Source of the DNA: Acanthochlamys bracteata | Taxonomy: Eukaryota > Streptophyta > Magnoliopsida > Pandanales > Velloziaceae | Length of the DNA: 64,000 bases | Reading direction: 5' to 3' | NCBI GenBank assembly: GCA_019914995.1 | Contig: CM034133.1 | Coordinates: 1,550,001-1,614,000 of the forward strand | Part shown: positions 45,720-55,436 of the stretch, piece by piece | Position numbering within the stretch: the stretch's first letter is position 1 | Layout: each line of letters begins with the position of its first letter | Position numbers and translations under genes: made by a program | Notes under the pieces: model-generated | Told to the model about the DNA's origin: nothing | The model's input: the letters and a program-made list of their open reading frames with translations, nothing else | Databases searched by the model: none

Positions 45720-47030
45720 ATAAATGGAAACAGTACACCAATGGTTGCCTCACAAGGTTGCTGTTGTTTCACAATTGATAGCATATGAGCCTTTTGCATG
45801 TGATAAGGAAAGATCTTGCTCAAAATTGTAAAACATAAACTCTAGAGGTGAAGTCCTATGTAATAACCAGTTTCTAAATGCAACACTATCATGTTACGAT
45901 GTAGAAATACATCCTTGCCACAATCATATGCCCAATATTCCAAAAACTTTTTTAACTAAATTTTATTTTGCGCACAAATGCAATCAATAACAAGAAGAAG
46001 AATACAGTCACAGAACAGATCTGACTGAGGAGTAATTAGTGATTCTGTATAGTGGGATCCAACATATATGCAATAAAGGACTGCAACTAAAAAGTTTTAT
46101 AAATACCTTGTAGAACCATAATTGATGCAACCTTTTGGTGTATGACACGCATATGTACAGAGGTCTGCAAAACATCTCTTGAAAAACAGGGCATGAAAGC
46201 TCGAGTATTGTACAAGAATATTCACGTGATGCAACGAAATGCAAACCCCCGTACCGTAGGTTGACCAGTAGCTAGAACTACTACTATAAAAGTCAGTACC
46301 TTGGTCAAAACAGTTAAAAGGTACAAATAAAATATTAAACACAAAGGTTTTGTGATGTGCATGCCCAACCTTATCAGAAGCTTGGTATTTAAGTGCTACA
46401 AAGAAATATATGCTAAGTATGAACTTTGATGTTAAGAACATACATAACCTCATTGGCCATACTTTGAAAGATTATCAAATATAAAAACTTTGTTATTTTT
46501 GGTCTTAGGATCCTTGTAAAGAGAATCCCTTCTACCATAATAAACATCACGAAAGGGAGATAGCAGTCCAGTAAAAGTATAATCAAATTTCAACAGTAAA
46601 ATGGAAGTCCCCGTATAAGTAGGTATCACAAATGCTGGAAAAGATGAACATTCCTCAGGATACTTTCACAACCTTCTTGTGTGGTCCAGTATGTGATCCA
46701 CCAAAATAACAATTGAACTAAATTTAAAGCGAGATATTGTTCGAAAGTGAGAAGAATTGCCAAAAATGGACCTTATGAACGCTGGAAAAAAATCATCACA
46801 ATAAGTGCTGAGGCAACAAGAAAGAGACCAGAATCACCATTGACCACCAAATTTACACTTTCCTAACAAGGGAAATAAATTGACCATAACCTGATGCCAT
46901 GAAGTTTCTAGTAAAAATTGAATGTTTTACATCAAGTAAAATATACACAAGTCAGCAGATCTAGCAAATCTCAAAAAAATTGGAGAACAGCTCATTGACT
47001 TACACCAACTGCCCAGACCTACAACATGAG
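45720..47030. other. 3' region between converging genes
   Basis: No further coding exon was recognised. It contains the 3' UTR of the small membrane-protein gene on the left and of lipid phosphate phosphatase gamma on the right. The minus-strand open frames at 46008-46453 overlap one another and look like chance frames. Confidence 0.5.
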
Positions 47031-48990
47031 TCAATCCTCGGCAACTTTCTTCCGCGAGGCCCTGGCATTATCATACTCAAACTTAAGCACATTGGTTATG
47101 TGCGAGGTATCTTTCAGGTAGAAATACCTTCCAATGGCACTCTCCTCAATCAACGGGAAGTAATCCACAAGCATTGAATTCACCATCCAGTACCAAATCA
47201 CCCCCAAAACCAGTCCTAATGCAGCTCCTGCGAGAACCTACTCACAAACAACAAAAGATGCATCAAGTGTTAGAAAATCAACATATGATTGGTATATAAA
47301 GTAAATATAATAAACAAACCACATCAGAACATTCCCACTCTTGGCTAGGTGATCAAACCAGAAATCTAACACAGACATCAATTATAACATCAATAAAAAA
47401 CAGAAGTAGCAAAAGAGAAAGATGACACTCATATAAACATAAGCAGCATTAAGAATAGAGATAACTAATAGACTTTGGCATAAGTTCTAGAGAAAATCTA
47501 TTACTGACATTAGAAATTTGGGGTTGAATCTTCACACTATACTTATATAGAGACTAACTAATATGAATTCAATCAATTGGAAAAAGAATTGTAGTGAGTA
47601 TGCAAGCCCTTTTAACAGATGAATTTTGATATATCATTAGATATCAAATCAACATACACAAAAAGTCAATGTTGGTTGTGTGAAAGAGGTCTAGTCCCAC
47701 ATTGCTTACCATTGGCAACCTCAATATCCATTCTTAAGGCTTGGAGCTACCTCGTATTGTTGCCCCATGACTTTAATATGGAACCCCACACTAGTCGCAT
47801 CGTGCTTGGTCAGATTGGGCATAATATTAGTTTCGGTGTTGGTTGAACGATTCTCACCATTAGGCAAGCCCAAGATAGGACAACTCCCTCCTCTAATTTA
47901 GGGGCCAATTTTCATTATTAGGTGGACTCAAAATAGGGTGAACTCCTTACAGAATTCAGATATGTTTTAGGCATGCTCACTATTCAGGTGAGCCAAAATT
48001 GGAGCAAAATTCTTTCCACTCCACTTTGAGGGCTAGGTGTTTTTCATTATTAGGTGAGCTCAACATAGGGCGAACTTCCTTACAGAATTCAGATATGTGT
48101 TAGACATGCTCACTATTCAGGTGAGCCAAAATTGGAGCAAAATTCTTTCCACTCCACTTTGAGGGCTATGTGTGAAAGGGTATAGTCCATCATCGTTTAC
48201 GATTGGCATCCAATATTAACGTTTGGGTTAGCTCCTTCCATTGTCAAGTGATTTTTGAGATGGACATCCAGGCTAGTCATAGGTTGTACTTATAACAGGA
48301 AAGGCCAGATTTTTGACTGAAAGGGCTAATGAACCATTGACATTGTCCAGCATCAACATGAAAGATACATGTCTTGTCAGGTGGAAATTCTCTATTGAAA
48401 ACTATATTCTTTCAATAACTGTATTTAAAGTTAACAAAGATCAGAACAAACTATGAAAAAAATCAATTTTGTGCCAATAAGTTAACAACAAGAATCATCC
48501 ACAAAGTGAAATCGGTATTCACCTGTGGAATTGTGTGGTACCCAAGGTATACACGGGAGTACAGAGTCAGAAACGCAAGAGGCCATGGGATCGAAGCAAG
48601 GAACGGGCGCGGCCGACCAGGTTTGCGGAGCAGCAGAAGCGTTAAATACGTAGCAAAGAAAAACATATACTGCGAGTGCGACGACGGCCATCCGTGCGAC
48701 TCACAGACTTCAAGTGCGGAACACGTCTCCGGACGCGACTGCTGCACAGAAGTCTTAACAAGTTCGTTGAGAACCTGAGAGACCATTAACCCAAGAGCAA
48801 AACAAACACCTTGGAGTTCTCTGCGAAATAGAAAGTGAGAAACGAATCCGCCGAAGCTGATGAAAACAGGGATGAGCGAAATCCAAGCGAGGAAATGACC
48901 CAATGGATCGCCCCGCTTGTAGCGAATGTGGGTGAGAGTTACAGCTTTGAGCGGGGAAGGAATTAGATCGGCGACCTCTGCTTCATCCAT
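47031..48990 (-). CDS. Lipid phosphate phosphatase gamma / dolichyl-diphosphatase-like
   Basis: Two exons on the minus strand, 48990-48523 and 47237-47031, join in phase to 224 residues. This is a PAP2-family membrane phosphatase. The three phosphatase signatures are visible: KTSVQQSRP (KxxxxxxRP), PSSHSQ (the PSGH motif with Ser for Gly), and SRVYLGYHTIPQV (SRxxxxxH with the catalytic His). Membrane segments include FLAWISLIPVFISFGGFVS and an Ala/Gly/Val-rich segment at the start of exon 2 (AGAALGLVLGVIWYWMV). The family dephosphorylates phosphatidate-type lipids or dolichyl diphosphate; in plants the gamma form is reported from plastids. I chose the start MDEAEVADLIPSPL at 48990 because it fits the family. 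An in-frame Met at 49122 would add 44 residues that could be a targeting extension. The 1.3-kb intron holds a repeat-rich insertion. Confidence 0.92.
47677..48292 (+). mobile_element. Possible old TRIM-like element in the LPP gamma intron
   Basis: Two diverged direct repeats of roughly 125 bp flank the region. One starts TGTGTGAAAGAGGTCTAGTC at 47677 and the other TGTGTGAAAGGGTATAGTCC at 48169. Both continue through an ATTGGCA block, an AGCTCC/AGCTACC block, an ATGGA block and a CTAGTC block in the same order. No protein coding lies between. The layout fits a terminal-repeat retrotransposon in miniature, but divergence is high and ends are not certain. It lies antisense to the host gene. Confidence 0.45.
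47913..48178 (+). repeat. 2 x 133-bp tandem repeat in the LPP gamma intron
   Basis: A 133-bp unit beginning CATTATTAGGTG runs from about 47913 to 48045 and is repeated from about 48046 to 48178. AGAATTCAGATATG occurs at 47951 and 48084, and the string CTCACTATTCAGGTGAGCCA is found in both units. The copies are over 90 percent alike by eye, so this duplication is younger than the flanking direct repeats. Confidence 0.9.
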
Positions 48991-49122
48991 CGTGCGGCGG
49001 CGGAGTTGAGCAGAGTTCTGGATCGGATCGGGTAAAACGTGGAGTAGTTTGTTTTCGATTTGGGAATCTGAAGAAGCTTTTGGAGTTGGACGTTTCCCGG
49101 AGAAGTGGAGAGCAGTAGACAC

Positions 49123-50048
49123 GAGTCTCGGAAATGGAGAACGCGACTACTTCAGTTTGCATTATCAGCCTTTCATTTTAATTACCTACGATTATGGTCA
49201 CAAGCGTATACCGGAAGCTTTCAAATACCGTCCAAATAAGGATGTAAATATATACGAATACTATAAAACTATATACCGTAGTCATGAGTGTTTATAAAAT
49301 AAAGTTTTTTTAAAATAAAAAATATTTTTATTTTTTTTATTTTTAAAAAATAATAAAAATATGTAATAAAAAAATCTCACTTAATAAAATTTTTCTACAC
49401 TATCTAAAATTTTTAAATAAATTTTTTATATATTTATAAATATATATTAAAAAATATAAAATAAAAAAAATTGAAAAATACTTTTGAAAAATTCTATCAA
49501 ACGCGGTCGGTCTTAATATATATAAACATACACAGAATATAAATGTATACTAAAATATTTACATTTATCAGATATCTTTCAAACTGCTTGTTGTGAAGCT
49601 TATTTTATTTTTATATCATAAAATTTTTTATATTTTTATAATTTTATAAAATTTTATAAAATTTATTTAAAAACTATATAATTAAAATAAAATGCAAAAG
49701 AAAATAAGAAGCATCAAATATGCCCTTACCATCCAAAATCATATAGGTGTGTATACCTAGTATATACCTACAATAATAAGAGACGCATTCTAAAGTTTTA
49801 ATTTACTTCTAATAATCCAAGTCTTCGTTTTGTCTGAGATTCCCTGGATGTTGCTGTTCCTACAGAACAATAGTTAATCCATAATCACAAGCCAAAAAAG
49901 AAAACAATATCAACCAATAATCCGAGCACGTAGCAACATCAGCAAGACGAAAGACTGCTTACGTCAGCATCACTCCTTTCTCTCCCTACTAACTCCATAA
50001 CCTTATCCATCTTCTTCTGTACATCAATTCTTCGTCTTCACGATCTAC
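49123..50048. other. Divergent intergenic region with an AT-rich element
   Basis: The left end is the promoter side of lipid phosphate phosphatase gamma and the right end that of THA8. Most of the middle is AT-rich repeat-like DNA, listed separately at 49285-49506. The last 60 bp before THA8 form a C/T-rich leader (CTCCTTTCTCTCCC). Confidence 0.5.
49285..49506 (-). mobile_element. AT-rich dispersed element (GCGTTTG family), copy 3
   Basis: Read on the minus strand it begins CCGCGTTTGATAGAATTTTT and ends with a block close to that of the 26931 copy, finishing CTTTATTTTATAAACACTC. About 90 bp at that end align with the 26931 copy in opposite orientation with only scattered differences. It is non-coding. 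Confidence 0.5.
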
Positions 50049-50741
50049 ATGGCAACAATGGCATCAATCTCCCCTATGCAACTGCGGGCGCGACCATTCA
50101 CTCTCCTGCCATCTCCGCAGAAATCCATGCCCATCACCTGCGGCCCGAGGGATAACCGTGGACCGTTGGTTCGCGGGCGAACGCTGAGCACTGAAGCTAT
50201 TCTAGCCGTCCAAGCACTGAAGCGTGCCCGTGATGACGAAGTTATGCTCGACCAGATCATCTCCACAAGGCTTTCACGACTCATTAAGCCTGATCTCCTA
50301 GCTGCACTCGCCGAGCTGCAGCGGCAAGACCAAACAAGCCTCGCGCTTAAAGTTTTCGTTGCTGCTCGACGTGAACCATGGTACAAGCCTGACTATTCAC
50401 TCTACGCGCAGATGGTTACAGCACTTGCTCGGAACTCTACAACAGATGAAGTTGATAAATTGATGTTGGAACTTTTTGAAGAGAAGGGAGGAGGAGGGAT
50501 TTCGTCAGAGGATATTAGAGGGCTGGCGAGGTTGGTGAAGGCGTTGGTTGCTGCAGGGAGAGGAAGGGTACTGAAGGAAGTTTATGGAATGATGAAGCGA
50601 GGAGGGTGTCAGCCGGATGAGTTTCTGTATAAAGTATTGATCAGAGGGCTGAAGGGAGTTGGAGAGACGGAGGCGGCAGAGGAAGTGCAGAAGGATTACA
50701 AGGTGTGGATGGACGATATATTGCCGTTACCTGTTCGATGA
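50049..50741 (+). CDS. THA8: THYLAKOID ASSEMBLY 8-like short PPR protein, chloroplast
   Basis: This is a single-exon gene of 230 residues. The N-terminal 35-40 residues are rich in Ser, Pro and Arg with few acids, as in a chloroplast transit peptide. The mature part starts with the family-typical block GPRDNRGPLVRGRTLSTEAI, then ALKRARDDEVMLDQIISTRL. About four degenerate pentatricopeptide repeats follow (for example SLALKVFVAARREPWYKPDY, and MMKRGGCQPDEFLYKVLIRG near the C-terminus). THA8 in maize and Arabidopsis binds plastid group II introns (ycf3 intron 2, trnA) and is needed for their splicing and thylakoid biogenesis; that role is taken from the family. The protein is unusually short for a PPR protein, which matches THA8. 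The minus-strand open frame here is a shadow. Confidence 0.92.
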   Translation: MATMASISPMQLRARPFTLLPSPQKSMPITCGPRDNRGPLVRGRTLSTEAILAVQALKRARDDEVMLDQIISTRLSRLIKPDLLAALAELQRQDQTSLALKVFVAARREPWYKPDYSLYAQMVTALARNSTTDEVDKLMLELFEEKGGGGISSEDIRGLARLVKALVAAGRGRVLKEVYGMMKRGGCQPDEFLYKVLIRGLKGVGETEAAEEVQKDYKVWMDDILPLPVR

Positions 50742-52694
50742 AATGCTTCAAATGAAATATACTGGGTGCTGAGCTATAGTCGATTAGCAATTGGCTTTTG
50801 GAGTGAAGTGCTTCAACTGTTTGATGAAATGCTTGAAAGGAAATGACTGTGAGAACAATGACACCAAGTTGTTCGTCAAAATGCTTAAACGGAGCAACGC
50901 AGTGTTAACCAAAAACATCGATTTGCTTACTGCAAGGCAAGGAGTACGTGCATCTGCAATTTTAAAATTTTGTTTTATTTAAAATGCTCCAATAAAATTA
51001 AGCTGAAGGTGCTTGTATATCGGTTATGTATGTAATTTCGTGAACAAGTGAAACTCTGGTACGGTAAGTGCTTCAAAAAGGTCCAAGAACATACTATGTA
51101 TTAACATATTCTAACAAAGTTTGAAGAGGTAAAATCATCAATTAGTATTTGCGTCAACATCATCAATAGTTTTTAACTGCTCAAATGTTTATTGGATGTG
51201 AACTACTTAGATGGTAAGTCCTCTGAAGTATACACTGAGTAGAAAGTCTTTCTAAGGCGATTATGAGTCTGTCAGAATCCTTCTGAGAAGATAGTATCTT
51301 AAGGGGATGAAAAATGAAAATAGACCAAGGAATATTGCTAGTGAGTAAGCAGCTAAACTCGAATGACCCAGAATCTTAGCTTCATAGTATTTTGATTGTT
51401 GGCAGTAACTGGTTATTGCCCTCATTGGTCCTCGAGATAGCAGAATAAGCAGCAAACTTGAATTGGCTTGTAGTTTGATGTTTCTTTAGCAAGTCTTTTT
51501 CCTAAGCACCTAAAGAGGTTTCTTGGCACAAGTTGATAGAACACTATTTGATATCCTGCGTGTCAATTCTCAAATATATTTAGTTCGAAAAGAATTTTCT
51601 TCCCCACCTTGACGAAGATTCTTTTAATTCATCATAAGATGCATGCTAATGTTTAAAATAGAAAGTGGCTACATCATTCTCAGCAACATTGCCTTCGTTG
51701 CTTCTATCATTGCATTCTGCGGTTTCTTAACCACGATAGTGATTTATTCGTGCTTTTGATTGCCTGCCCCTTACTGGATCGTATAACTGATTGGAAGTAT
51801 CCTTTTCTTCCTTCAGCGAAGGACACCTTTATGGGGTGCTGTACCTCTTCTGTGACACAAAATTATGGTGTACAGGAGTATTGTTCATCTTGGTTCCTCA
51901 GCCTTCAGTTATCGACTCAGATATTGAAGCCTAGGTACTCTGACATAGTTGAATTTTGTGTATAAGACCTATCCTGTAGCATTGAGAGTTATCCGGCCGT
52001 CTCATCTTGAAGTTTAATTTGCTGACCACCATTCAGTCGTCAAGATGTTCCGACTGTTGATGCTTATATGTAGTTTCTTCTAAAACTAGACTTAGAACGT
52101 TTTGCTTTCTTGCTTTTAAGCTTGTTCCGGCCATGTAACAATTGCAGCATGCTTATCTGTATCTCAGTCGTTGAGTAGCATTTTCTTTGTCTTTCCTCGT
52201 CGTGTTTTGATCTGATTCATCAGTTCAGGATTCTCTCATATTGATATCGCGAGACTAGCTATCAAAGTTCGGGATTCTCATATTGATATCGTGAGACTAG
52301 CTTCCACTTATAGGGTGTCTCTTAAAATTTAAATTCTATATGTCCCCAGCCATTCAAATGAAAGTTGCAAGCTGCACTCTGGTCAACTATAATGGCTTCA
52401 GTGTGCAAGTCTCTGTAAGCACGCAATCTCACATTACCGCATGCCATAACATTAATGCCCTACTAAGTATAAAATAATAAAGCGTACACGAAAACATATA
52501 TTGAATTGTTATATAAACAAACTACATTGTGGACTATATCATAAGAGGTCCTTACTCTCAAGTCTCAATCAGAGTAGCTCTTTAATTAATCTCCTGTGAT
52601 AACATAATCAAAACATCTCATGCATTAATGCACGCTAGTAAAGTTTTCGATTGATTGGTTACAGTTGAGTTGAATAAAAGAGTAAATATTCGGT
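50742..52694. other. Intergenic region without recognised gene
   Basis: No supported gene was found. The short open frames at 50791-50982 and 51750-51965 have no family. An imperfect tandem repeat with a unit of about 44 bp lies at 52223-52302 (GATATCGCGAGACTAGCT and GATATCGTGAGACTAGCT). Confidence 0.5.
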
Positions 52695-52816
52695 CACTAC
52701 AAGAAAAAAATACCCATGACCAAAAAAAATCGCTAGCTACAAACAAATAACAACGACCAGTGTTTTTCCAATACCGACCTTTTTTTTGGCCCTTGTAGAC
52801 GTTTTTTCTTGTAGTG
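52695..52816. mobile_element. Miniature CACTA-type DNA transposon with 3-bp target duplication
   Basis: The left end CACTACAAGAAAAAA and the right end TTTTTTCTTGTAGTG are perfect inverted repeats with the CACTACAAGAAA terminus typical of En/Spm (CACTA) elements. The total length is only 122 bp, so it is non-autonomous. It is flanked by GGT at 52692-52694 and GGT at 52817-52819, the 3-bp target-site duplication expected for this superfamily. The interior contains a sub-terminal ACGACC/CGACCTT-type motif but no coding capacity. Confidence 0.93.
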
Positions 52817-53528
52817 GGTAGTAATGCGTATAAGTAGACATGTTTGTATATACGAAAGCATCCATACAGATTTGTTAAACTGGCAGACACTACGATAAGG
52901 TAGTCAACCAAACCAATTGCGTGAAAAGAATTCGTTATCTTTCTCATATTATAGTATCTTTCTGAGCATAAAGTTTCCTTTCTTAATCATCATTAAATTG
53001 GCATGTTATTATGATACTTGGTTATGAAAGAACATATCACCTACAAATTTTTGCAAGTATTGTATACTCAATGGAGATCTAGAGCTTTGTTTATGGACGT
53101 ATCAGAAAAATTATTCCTTGAGCGGTGTTGATGAAAACTCCTTGTAACCTACCAGCAATCAGTGGAAGGTAGCAAACAAACTAAGAACCATCAGCTTATA
53201 TAGTATCAGTAGTATAGGCTGCTTCAGTTTTGGGATTAGTTTGCGAGCAATTTAATATATATTTCGAGTTCTCATATATTTTTTATATGCAATAGAATGT
53301 GAGATCAAGAAAATTATTTTGAACTGCTGGTAATAAGAATTACTTTAAATGATAAACACGTCAAACTGGAATGAAATCATTGAGATGACCTTGTTCATTT
53401 TCTTTTCTTTCTTAATTATGTTGCTGAGTGTTTTTAAAATTTTGTTAATTTGTTCTTTTCGTTCTATATAAATAGGACTTATCCTAAAGTGTTTGCTGAA
53501 CTTCATAAACATCTCAAGAAGAAAAGAA
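52817..53528. other. Upstream region of the peroxidase gene
   Basis: This is AT-rich non-coding sequence. The peroxidase promoter lies at the right end and is listed separately. Confidence 0.5.
53465..53474 (+). promoter_or_regulatory. TATA box of the peroxidase gene
   Basis: TATATAAATA lies 55 bp upstream of the peroxidase ATG, leaving room for a transcription start about 30 bp downstream and a short leader. It is a good match to the plant TATA consensus. Position is the only support. Confidence 0.55.
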
Positions 53529-54821
53529 ATGGCTTCAAGTCCTCCTAATTTTCTTCTGCAAACTGTTGCAGTCTTCTGCTTCATTCTCTACTCTGGTAAA
53601 TTGAGTTCAGAACTTTTTCTCAGGCTTTGATCTTGCTTTCGTACCGTAATCGTGATCTGGCATTACTGCAGGAAATGGAGAATTGAGTATCAATTACTAC
53701 TCACAAAGTTGTCCAAGAGCCGAAGAAATCATCAAACAACAAGTCCAGGCTTTGTATGACAAGCATGGCAACACTGCCGTGTCCTGGATCAGAAATTTGT
53801 TCCATGACTGCATGGTTAAGGTATATAACTTCTCATTCACTGAGAGGTTCTTTTACATTATTGGTTCCGTTTTCGCTGATAAGTGATAATTATATGATGC
53901 AGTCATGTGATGCCTCATTGCTCTTGGAGACAACCGGCATGCTTGTATCAGAGCAGACATCGCAGAGGAGTTTTGGCATGAGGAACTTCAAGTATATAAG
54001 CACAATCAAGGATGCTCTTGAAATGGAGTGCCCGTCGACTGTCTCTTGTGCTGATATAATTGCTCTCTCTGCGAGAGACGGTCTTGTCTTGGTAAATTCC
54101 AAACTTTTATTTCCCATTTGATGGATTTGATATTATAATTATGAGCTTGCATATATAGCTTGGAGGACCATATATCAATATGAAAACTGGTAGAAGAGAC
54201 AGCAAGCAAAGCTACACTGATCAAGTGGAACAATTCATTCCCAACCACAACGACCCAATCCTATCGGTGCTGTCACACTTCCAAACTATTGGAATTGATA
54301 CTGAAAGCGCCGTTGCTCTCCTTGGTAGGGATTGATTCAAGTCAATTTCTGCTAATAACATTCAAAAATAAGTTCGCAGTAGTAACGCAGTGAAATGTTT
54401 GAATTGTTATAATTAATTAGGAGCACATTCTGTCGGTAGAGTTCACTGTGTGAACCTTGTGGCAAGGCTCTACCCTGACATCGACCCAACAATTAATCCG
54501 GAGTACGCTGCATACCTTCGTAATCGTTGTCCATCTCCAAATCCTGATCCAAAGGAAGTTGCGTACTCGAGAAACGATAGACTGACACCAATGATCTTAG
54601 ACAACATGTACTACAAGAACCTGCTCAACCACAAGGGTCTGCTGTTAGTAGACCAGCAACTGGTTTCGGAACCGTCGACGTATCCGTATGTAGTTAATAT
54701 GGCTGCAAACAATAGCTACTTCCATGAACGTTTTGCAGCTGCACTTCAGTTGTTGTCTGAAAACAATCCTCTCGTTGATGATGACGGAGATATCAGAAAA
54801 GATTGCCGATTTGTTAACTGA
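53529..54821 (+). CDS. Class III peroxidase, peroxidase 21-like
   Basis: Five exons join in phase to 323 residues: 53529-53595, 53672-53820, 53903-54091, 54159-54324 and 54421-54821. Residues 1-24 form a signal peptide, so the enzyme is secreted to the cell wall. Class III signatures are complete: SCPRAEEIIKQQV, RNLFHDCMVKSCDASLLL with catalytic Arg and distal His, CPSTVSCADIIALSARDG, and LLGAHSVGRVHCVNL with the proximal haem-ligand His. The C-terminus DGDIRKDCRFVN carries the last Cys of the fourth disulfide. DNMYYKNLLNHKGLL is also typical. Class III peroxidases oxidise phenolics with hydrogen peroxide in lignification, wall stiffening and defence. Resemblance to Arabidopsis peroxidase 21 (RSFGMRNFKYI, RLYPDIDPTINPEYAAYLR) is from memory. 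Confidence 0.95.
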
Positions 54822-55436
54822 TATTGAATGATGTTGATTAGTTTCTACATATTGTATATGCTTCTATGTAATAGATGTGAAATCTGTAATGAAAATAAAG
54901 TTGCTCATTCTCTCACTACTTAAGAACATGTTTTAGTGAAGTAATAAAATTATTCTGAAAGTTTAAACTTGTTATTATAGAGAGTAGATGACTGAATTTG
55001 TTAAAACATAATGAGGCCCAACTAAAGTCTAAAGAGTAAGAGGGTTGGTGTTTCATTTCAAAAAAATAGTTATTCAATTATTTAATTTATATTTTTTAAT
55101 ATATTTTTTATAAGTACTTAAAAACTTTATTTAAAATTTAAAATTTATAAAAAAAATTCTATTTAATAATAATAATAATTATTATTATTATTTTAGATAA
55201 AAAATAAAATTTTTTTATTTAAAAAAAATTCTATTTTAATAATACTTCTAAAATGTACAGACCTAAAAACAGTAAGCCTATTTATAATGGCGTCAGTCCC
55301 AATATATCAGTTACCTGTTCCCGCCAAATGCAATATGTAGCAAGGAAACTGCCGAGATTCGAAAATTTTTGAAACGCTCCACCTTCTTTACTTTCAATTT
55401 CTTGAAAAGTTTCCAATCTTCACAGAGAATCTTGCC
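54822..55436. other. Intergenic region with AT-rich repeat-like block
   Basis: After the peroxidase 3' UTR, the block at about 55045-55255 is AT-rich and ends TTTATTTAAAAAAAATTCTA followed by TTTTAATAA, similar to the GCGTTTG-family end block. It also contains the palindrome AATAATAATTATTATT near 55170. The final 150 bp are the leader of the next gene. Confidence 0.45.

Noticed and set aside
46008-46453. Overlapping minus-strand open frames downstream of lipid phosphate phosphatase gamma
   Set aside because: Overlap each other in different frames, no family content, and the phosphatase already ends with a normal C-terminus at 47031.
49123-50048. Bacterial-type features (CRISPR, operon, integron) anywhere in the window
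   Set aside because: Repeats found are AT-rich transposon-like or tandem duplications, without regular spacer-repeat structure; gene structure is eukaryotic throughout.
50791-50982. 63-codon open frame after THA8 as an extra PPR fragment
   Set aside because: No PPR consensus could be read in it; the resemblance was only a few Met/Leu/Lys residues.
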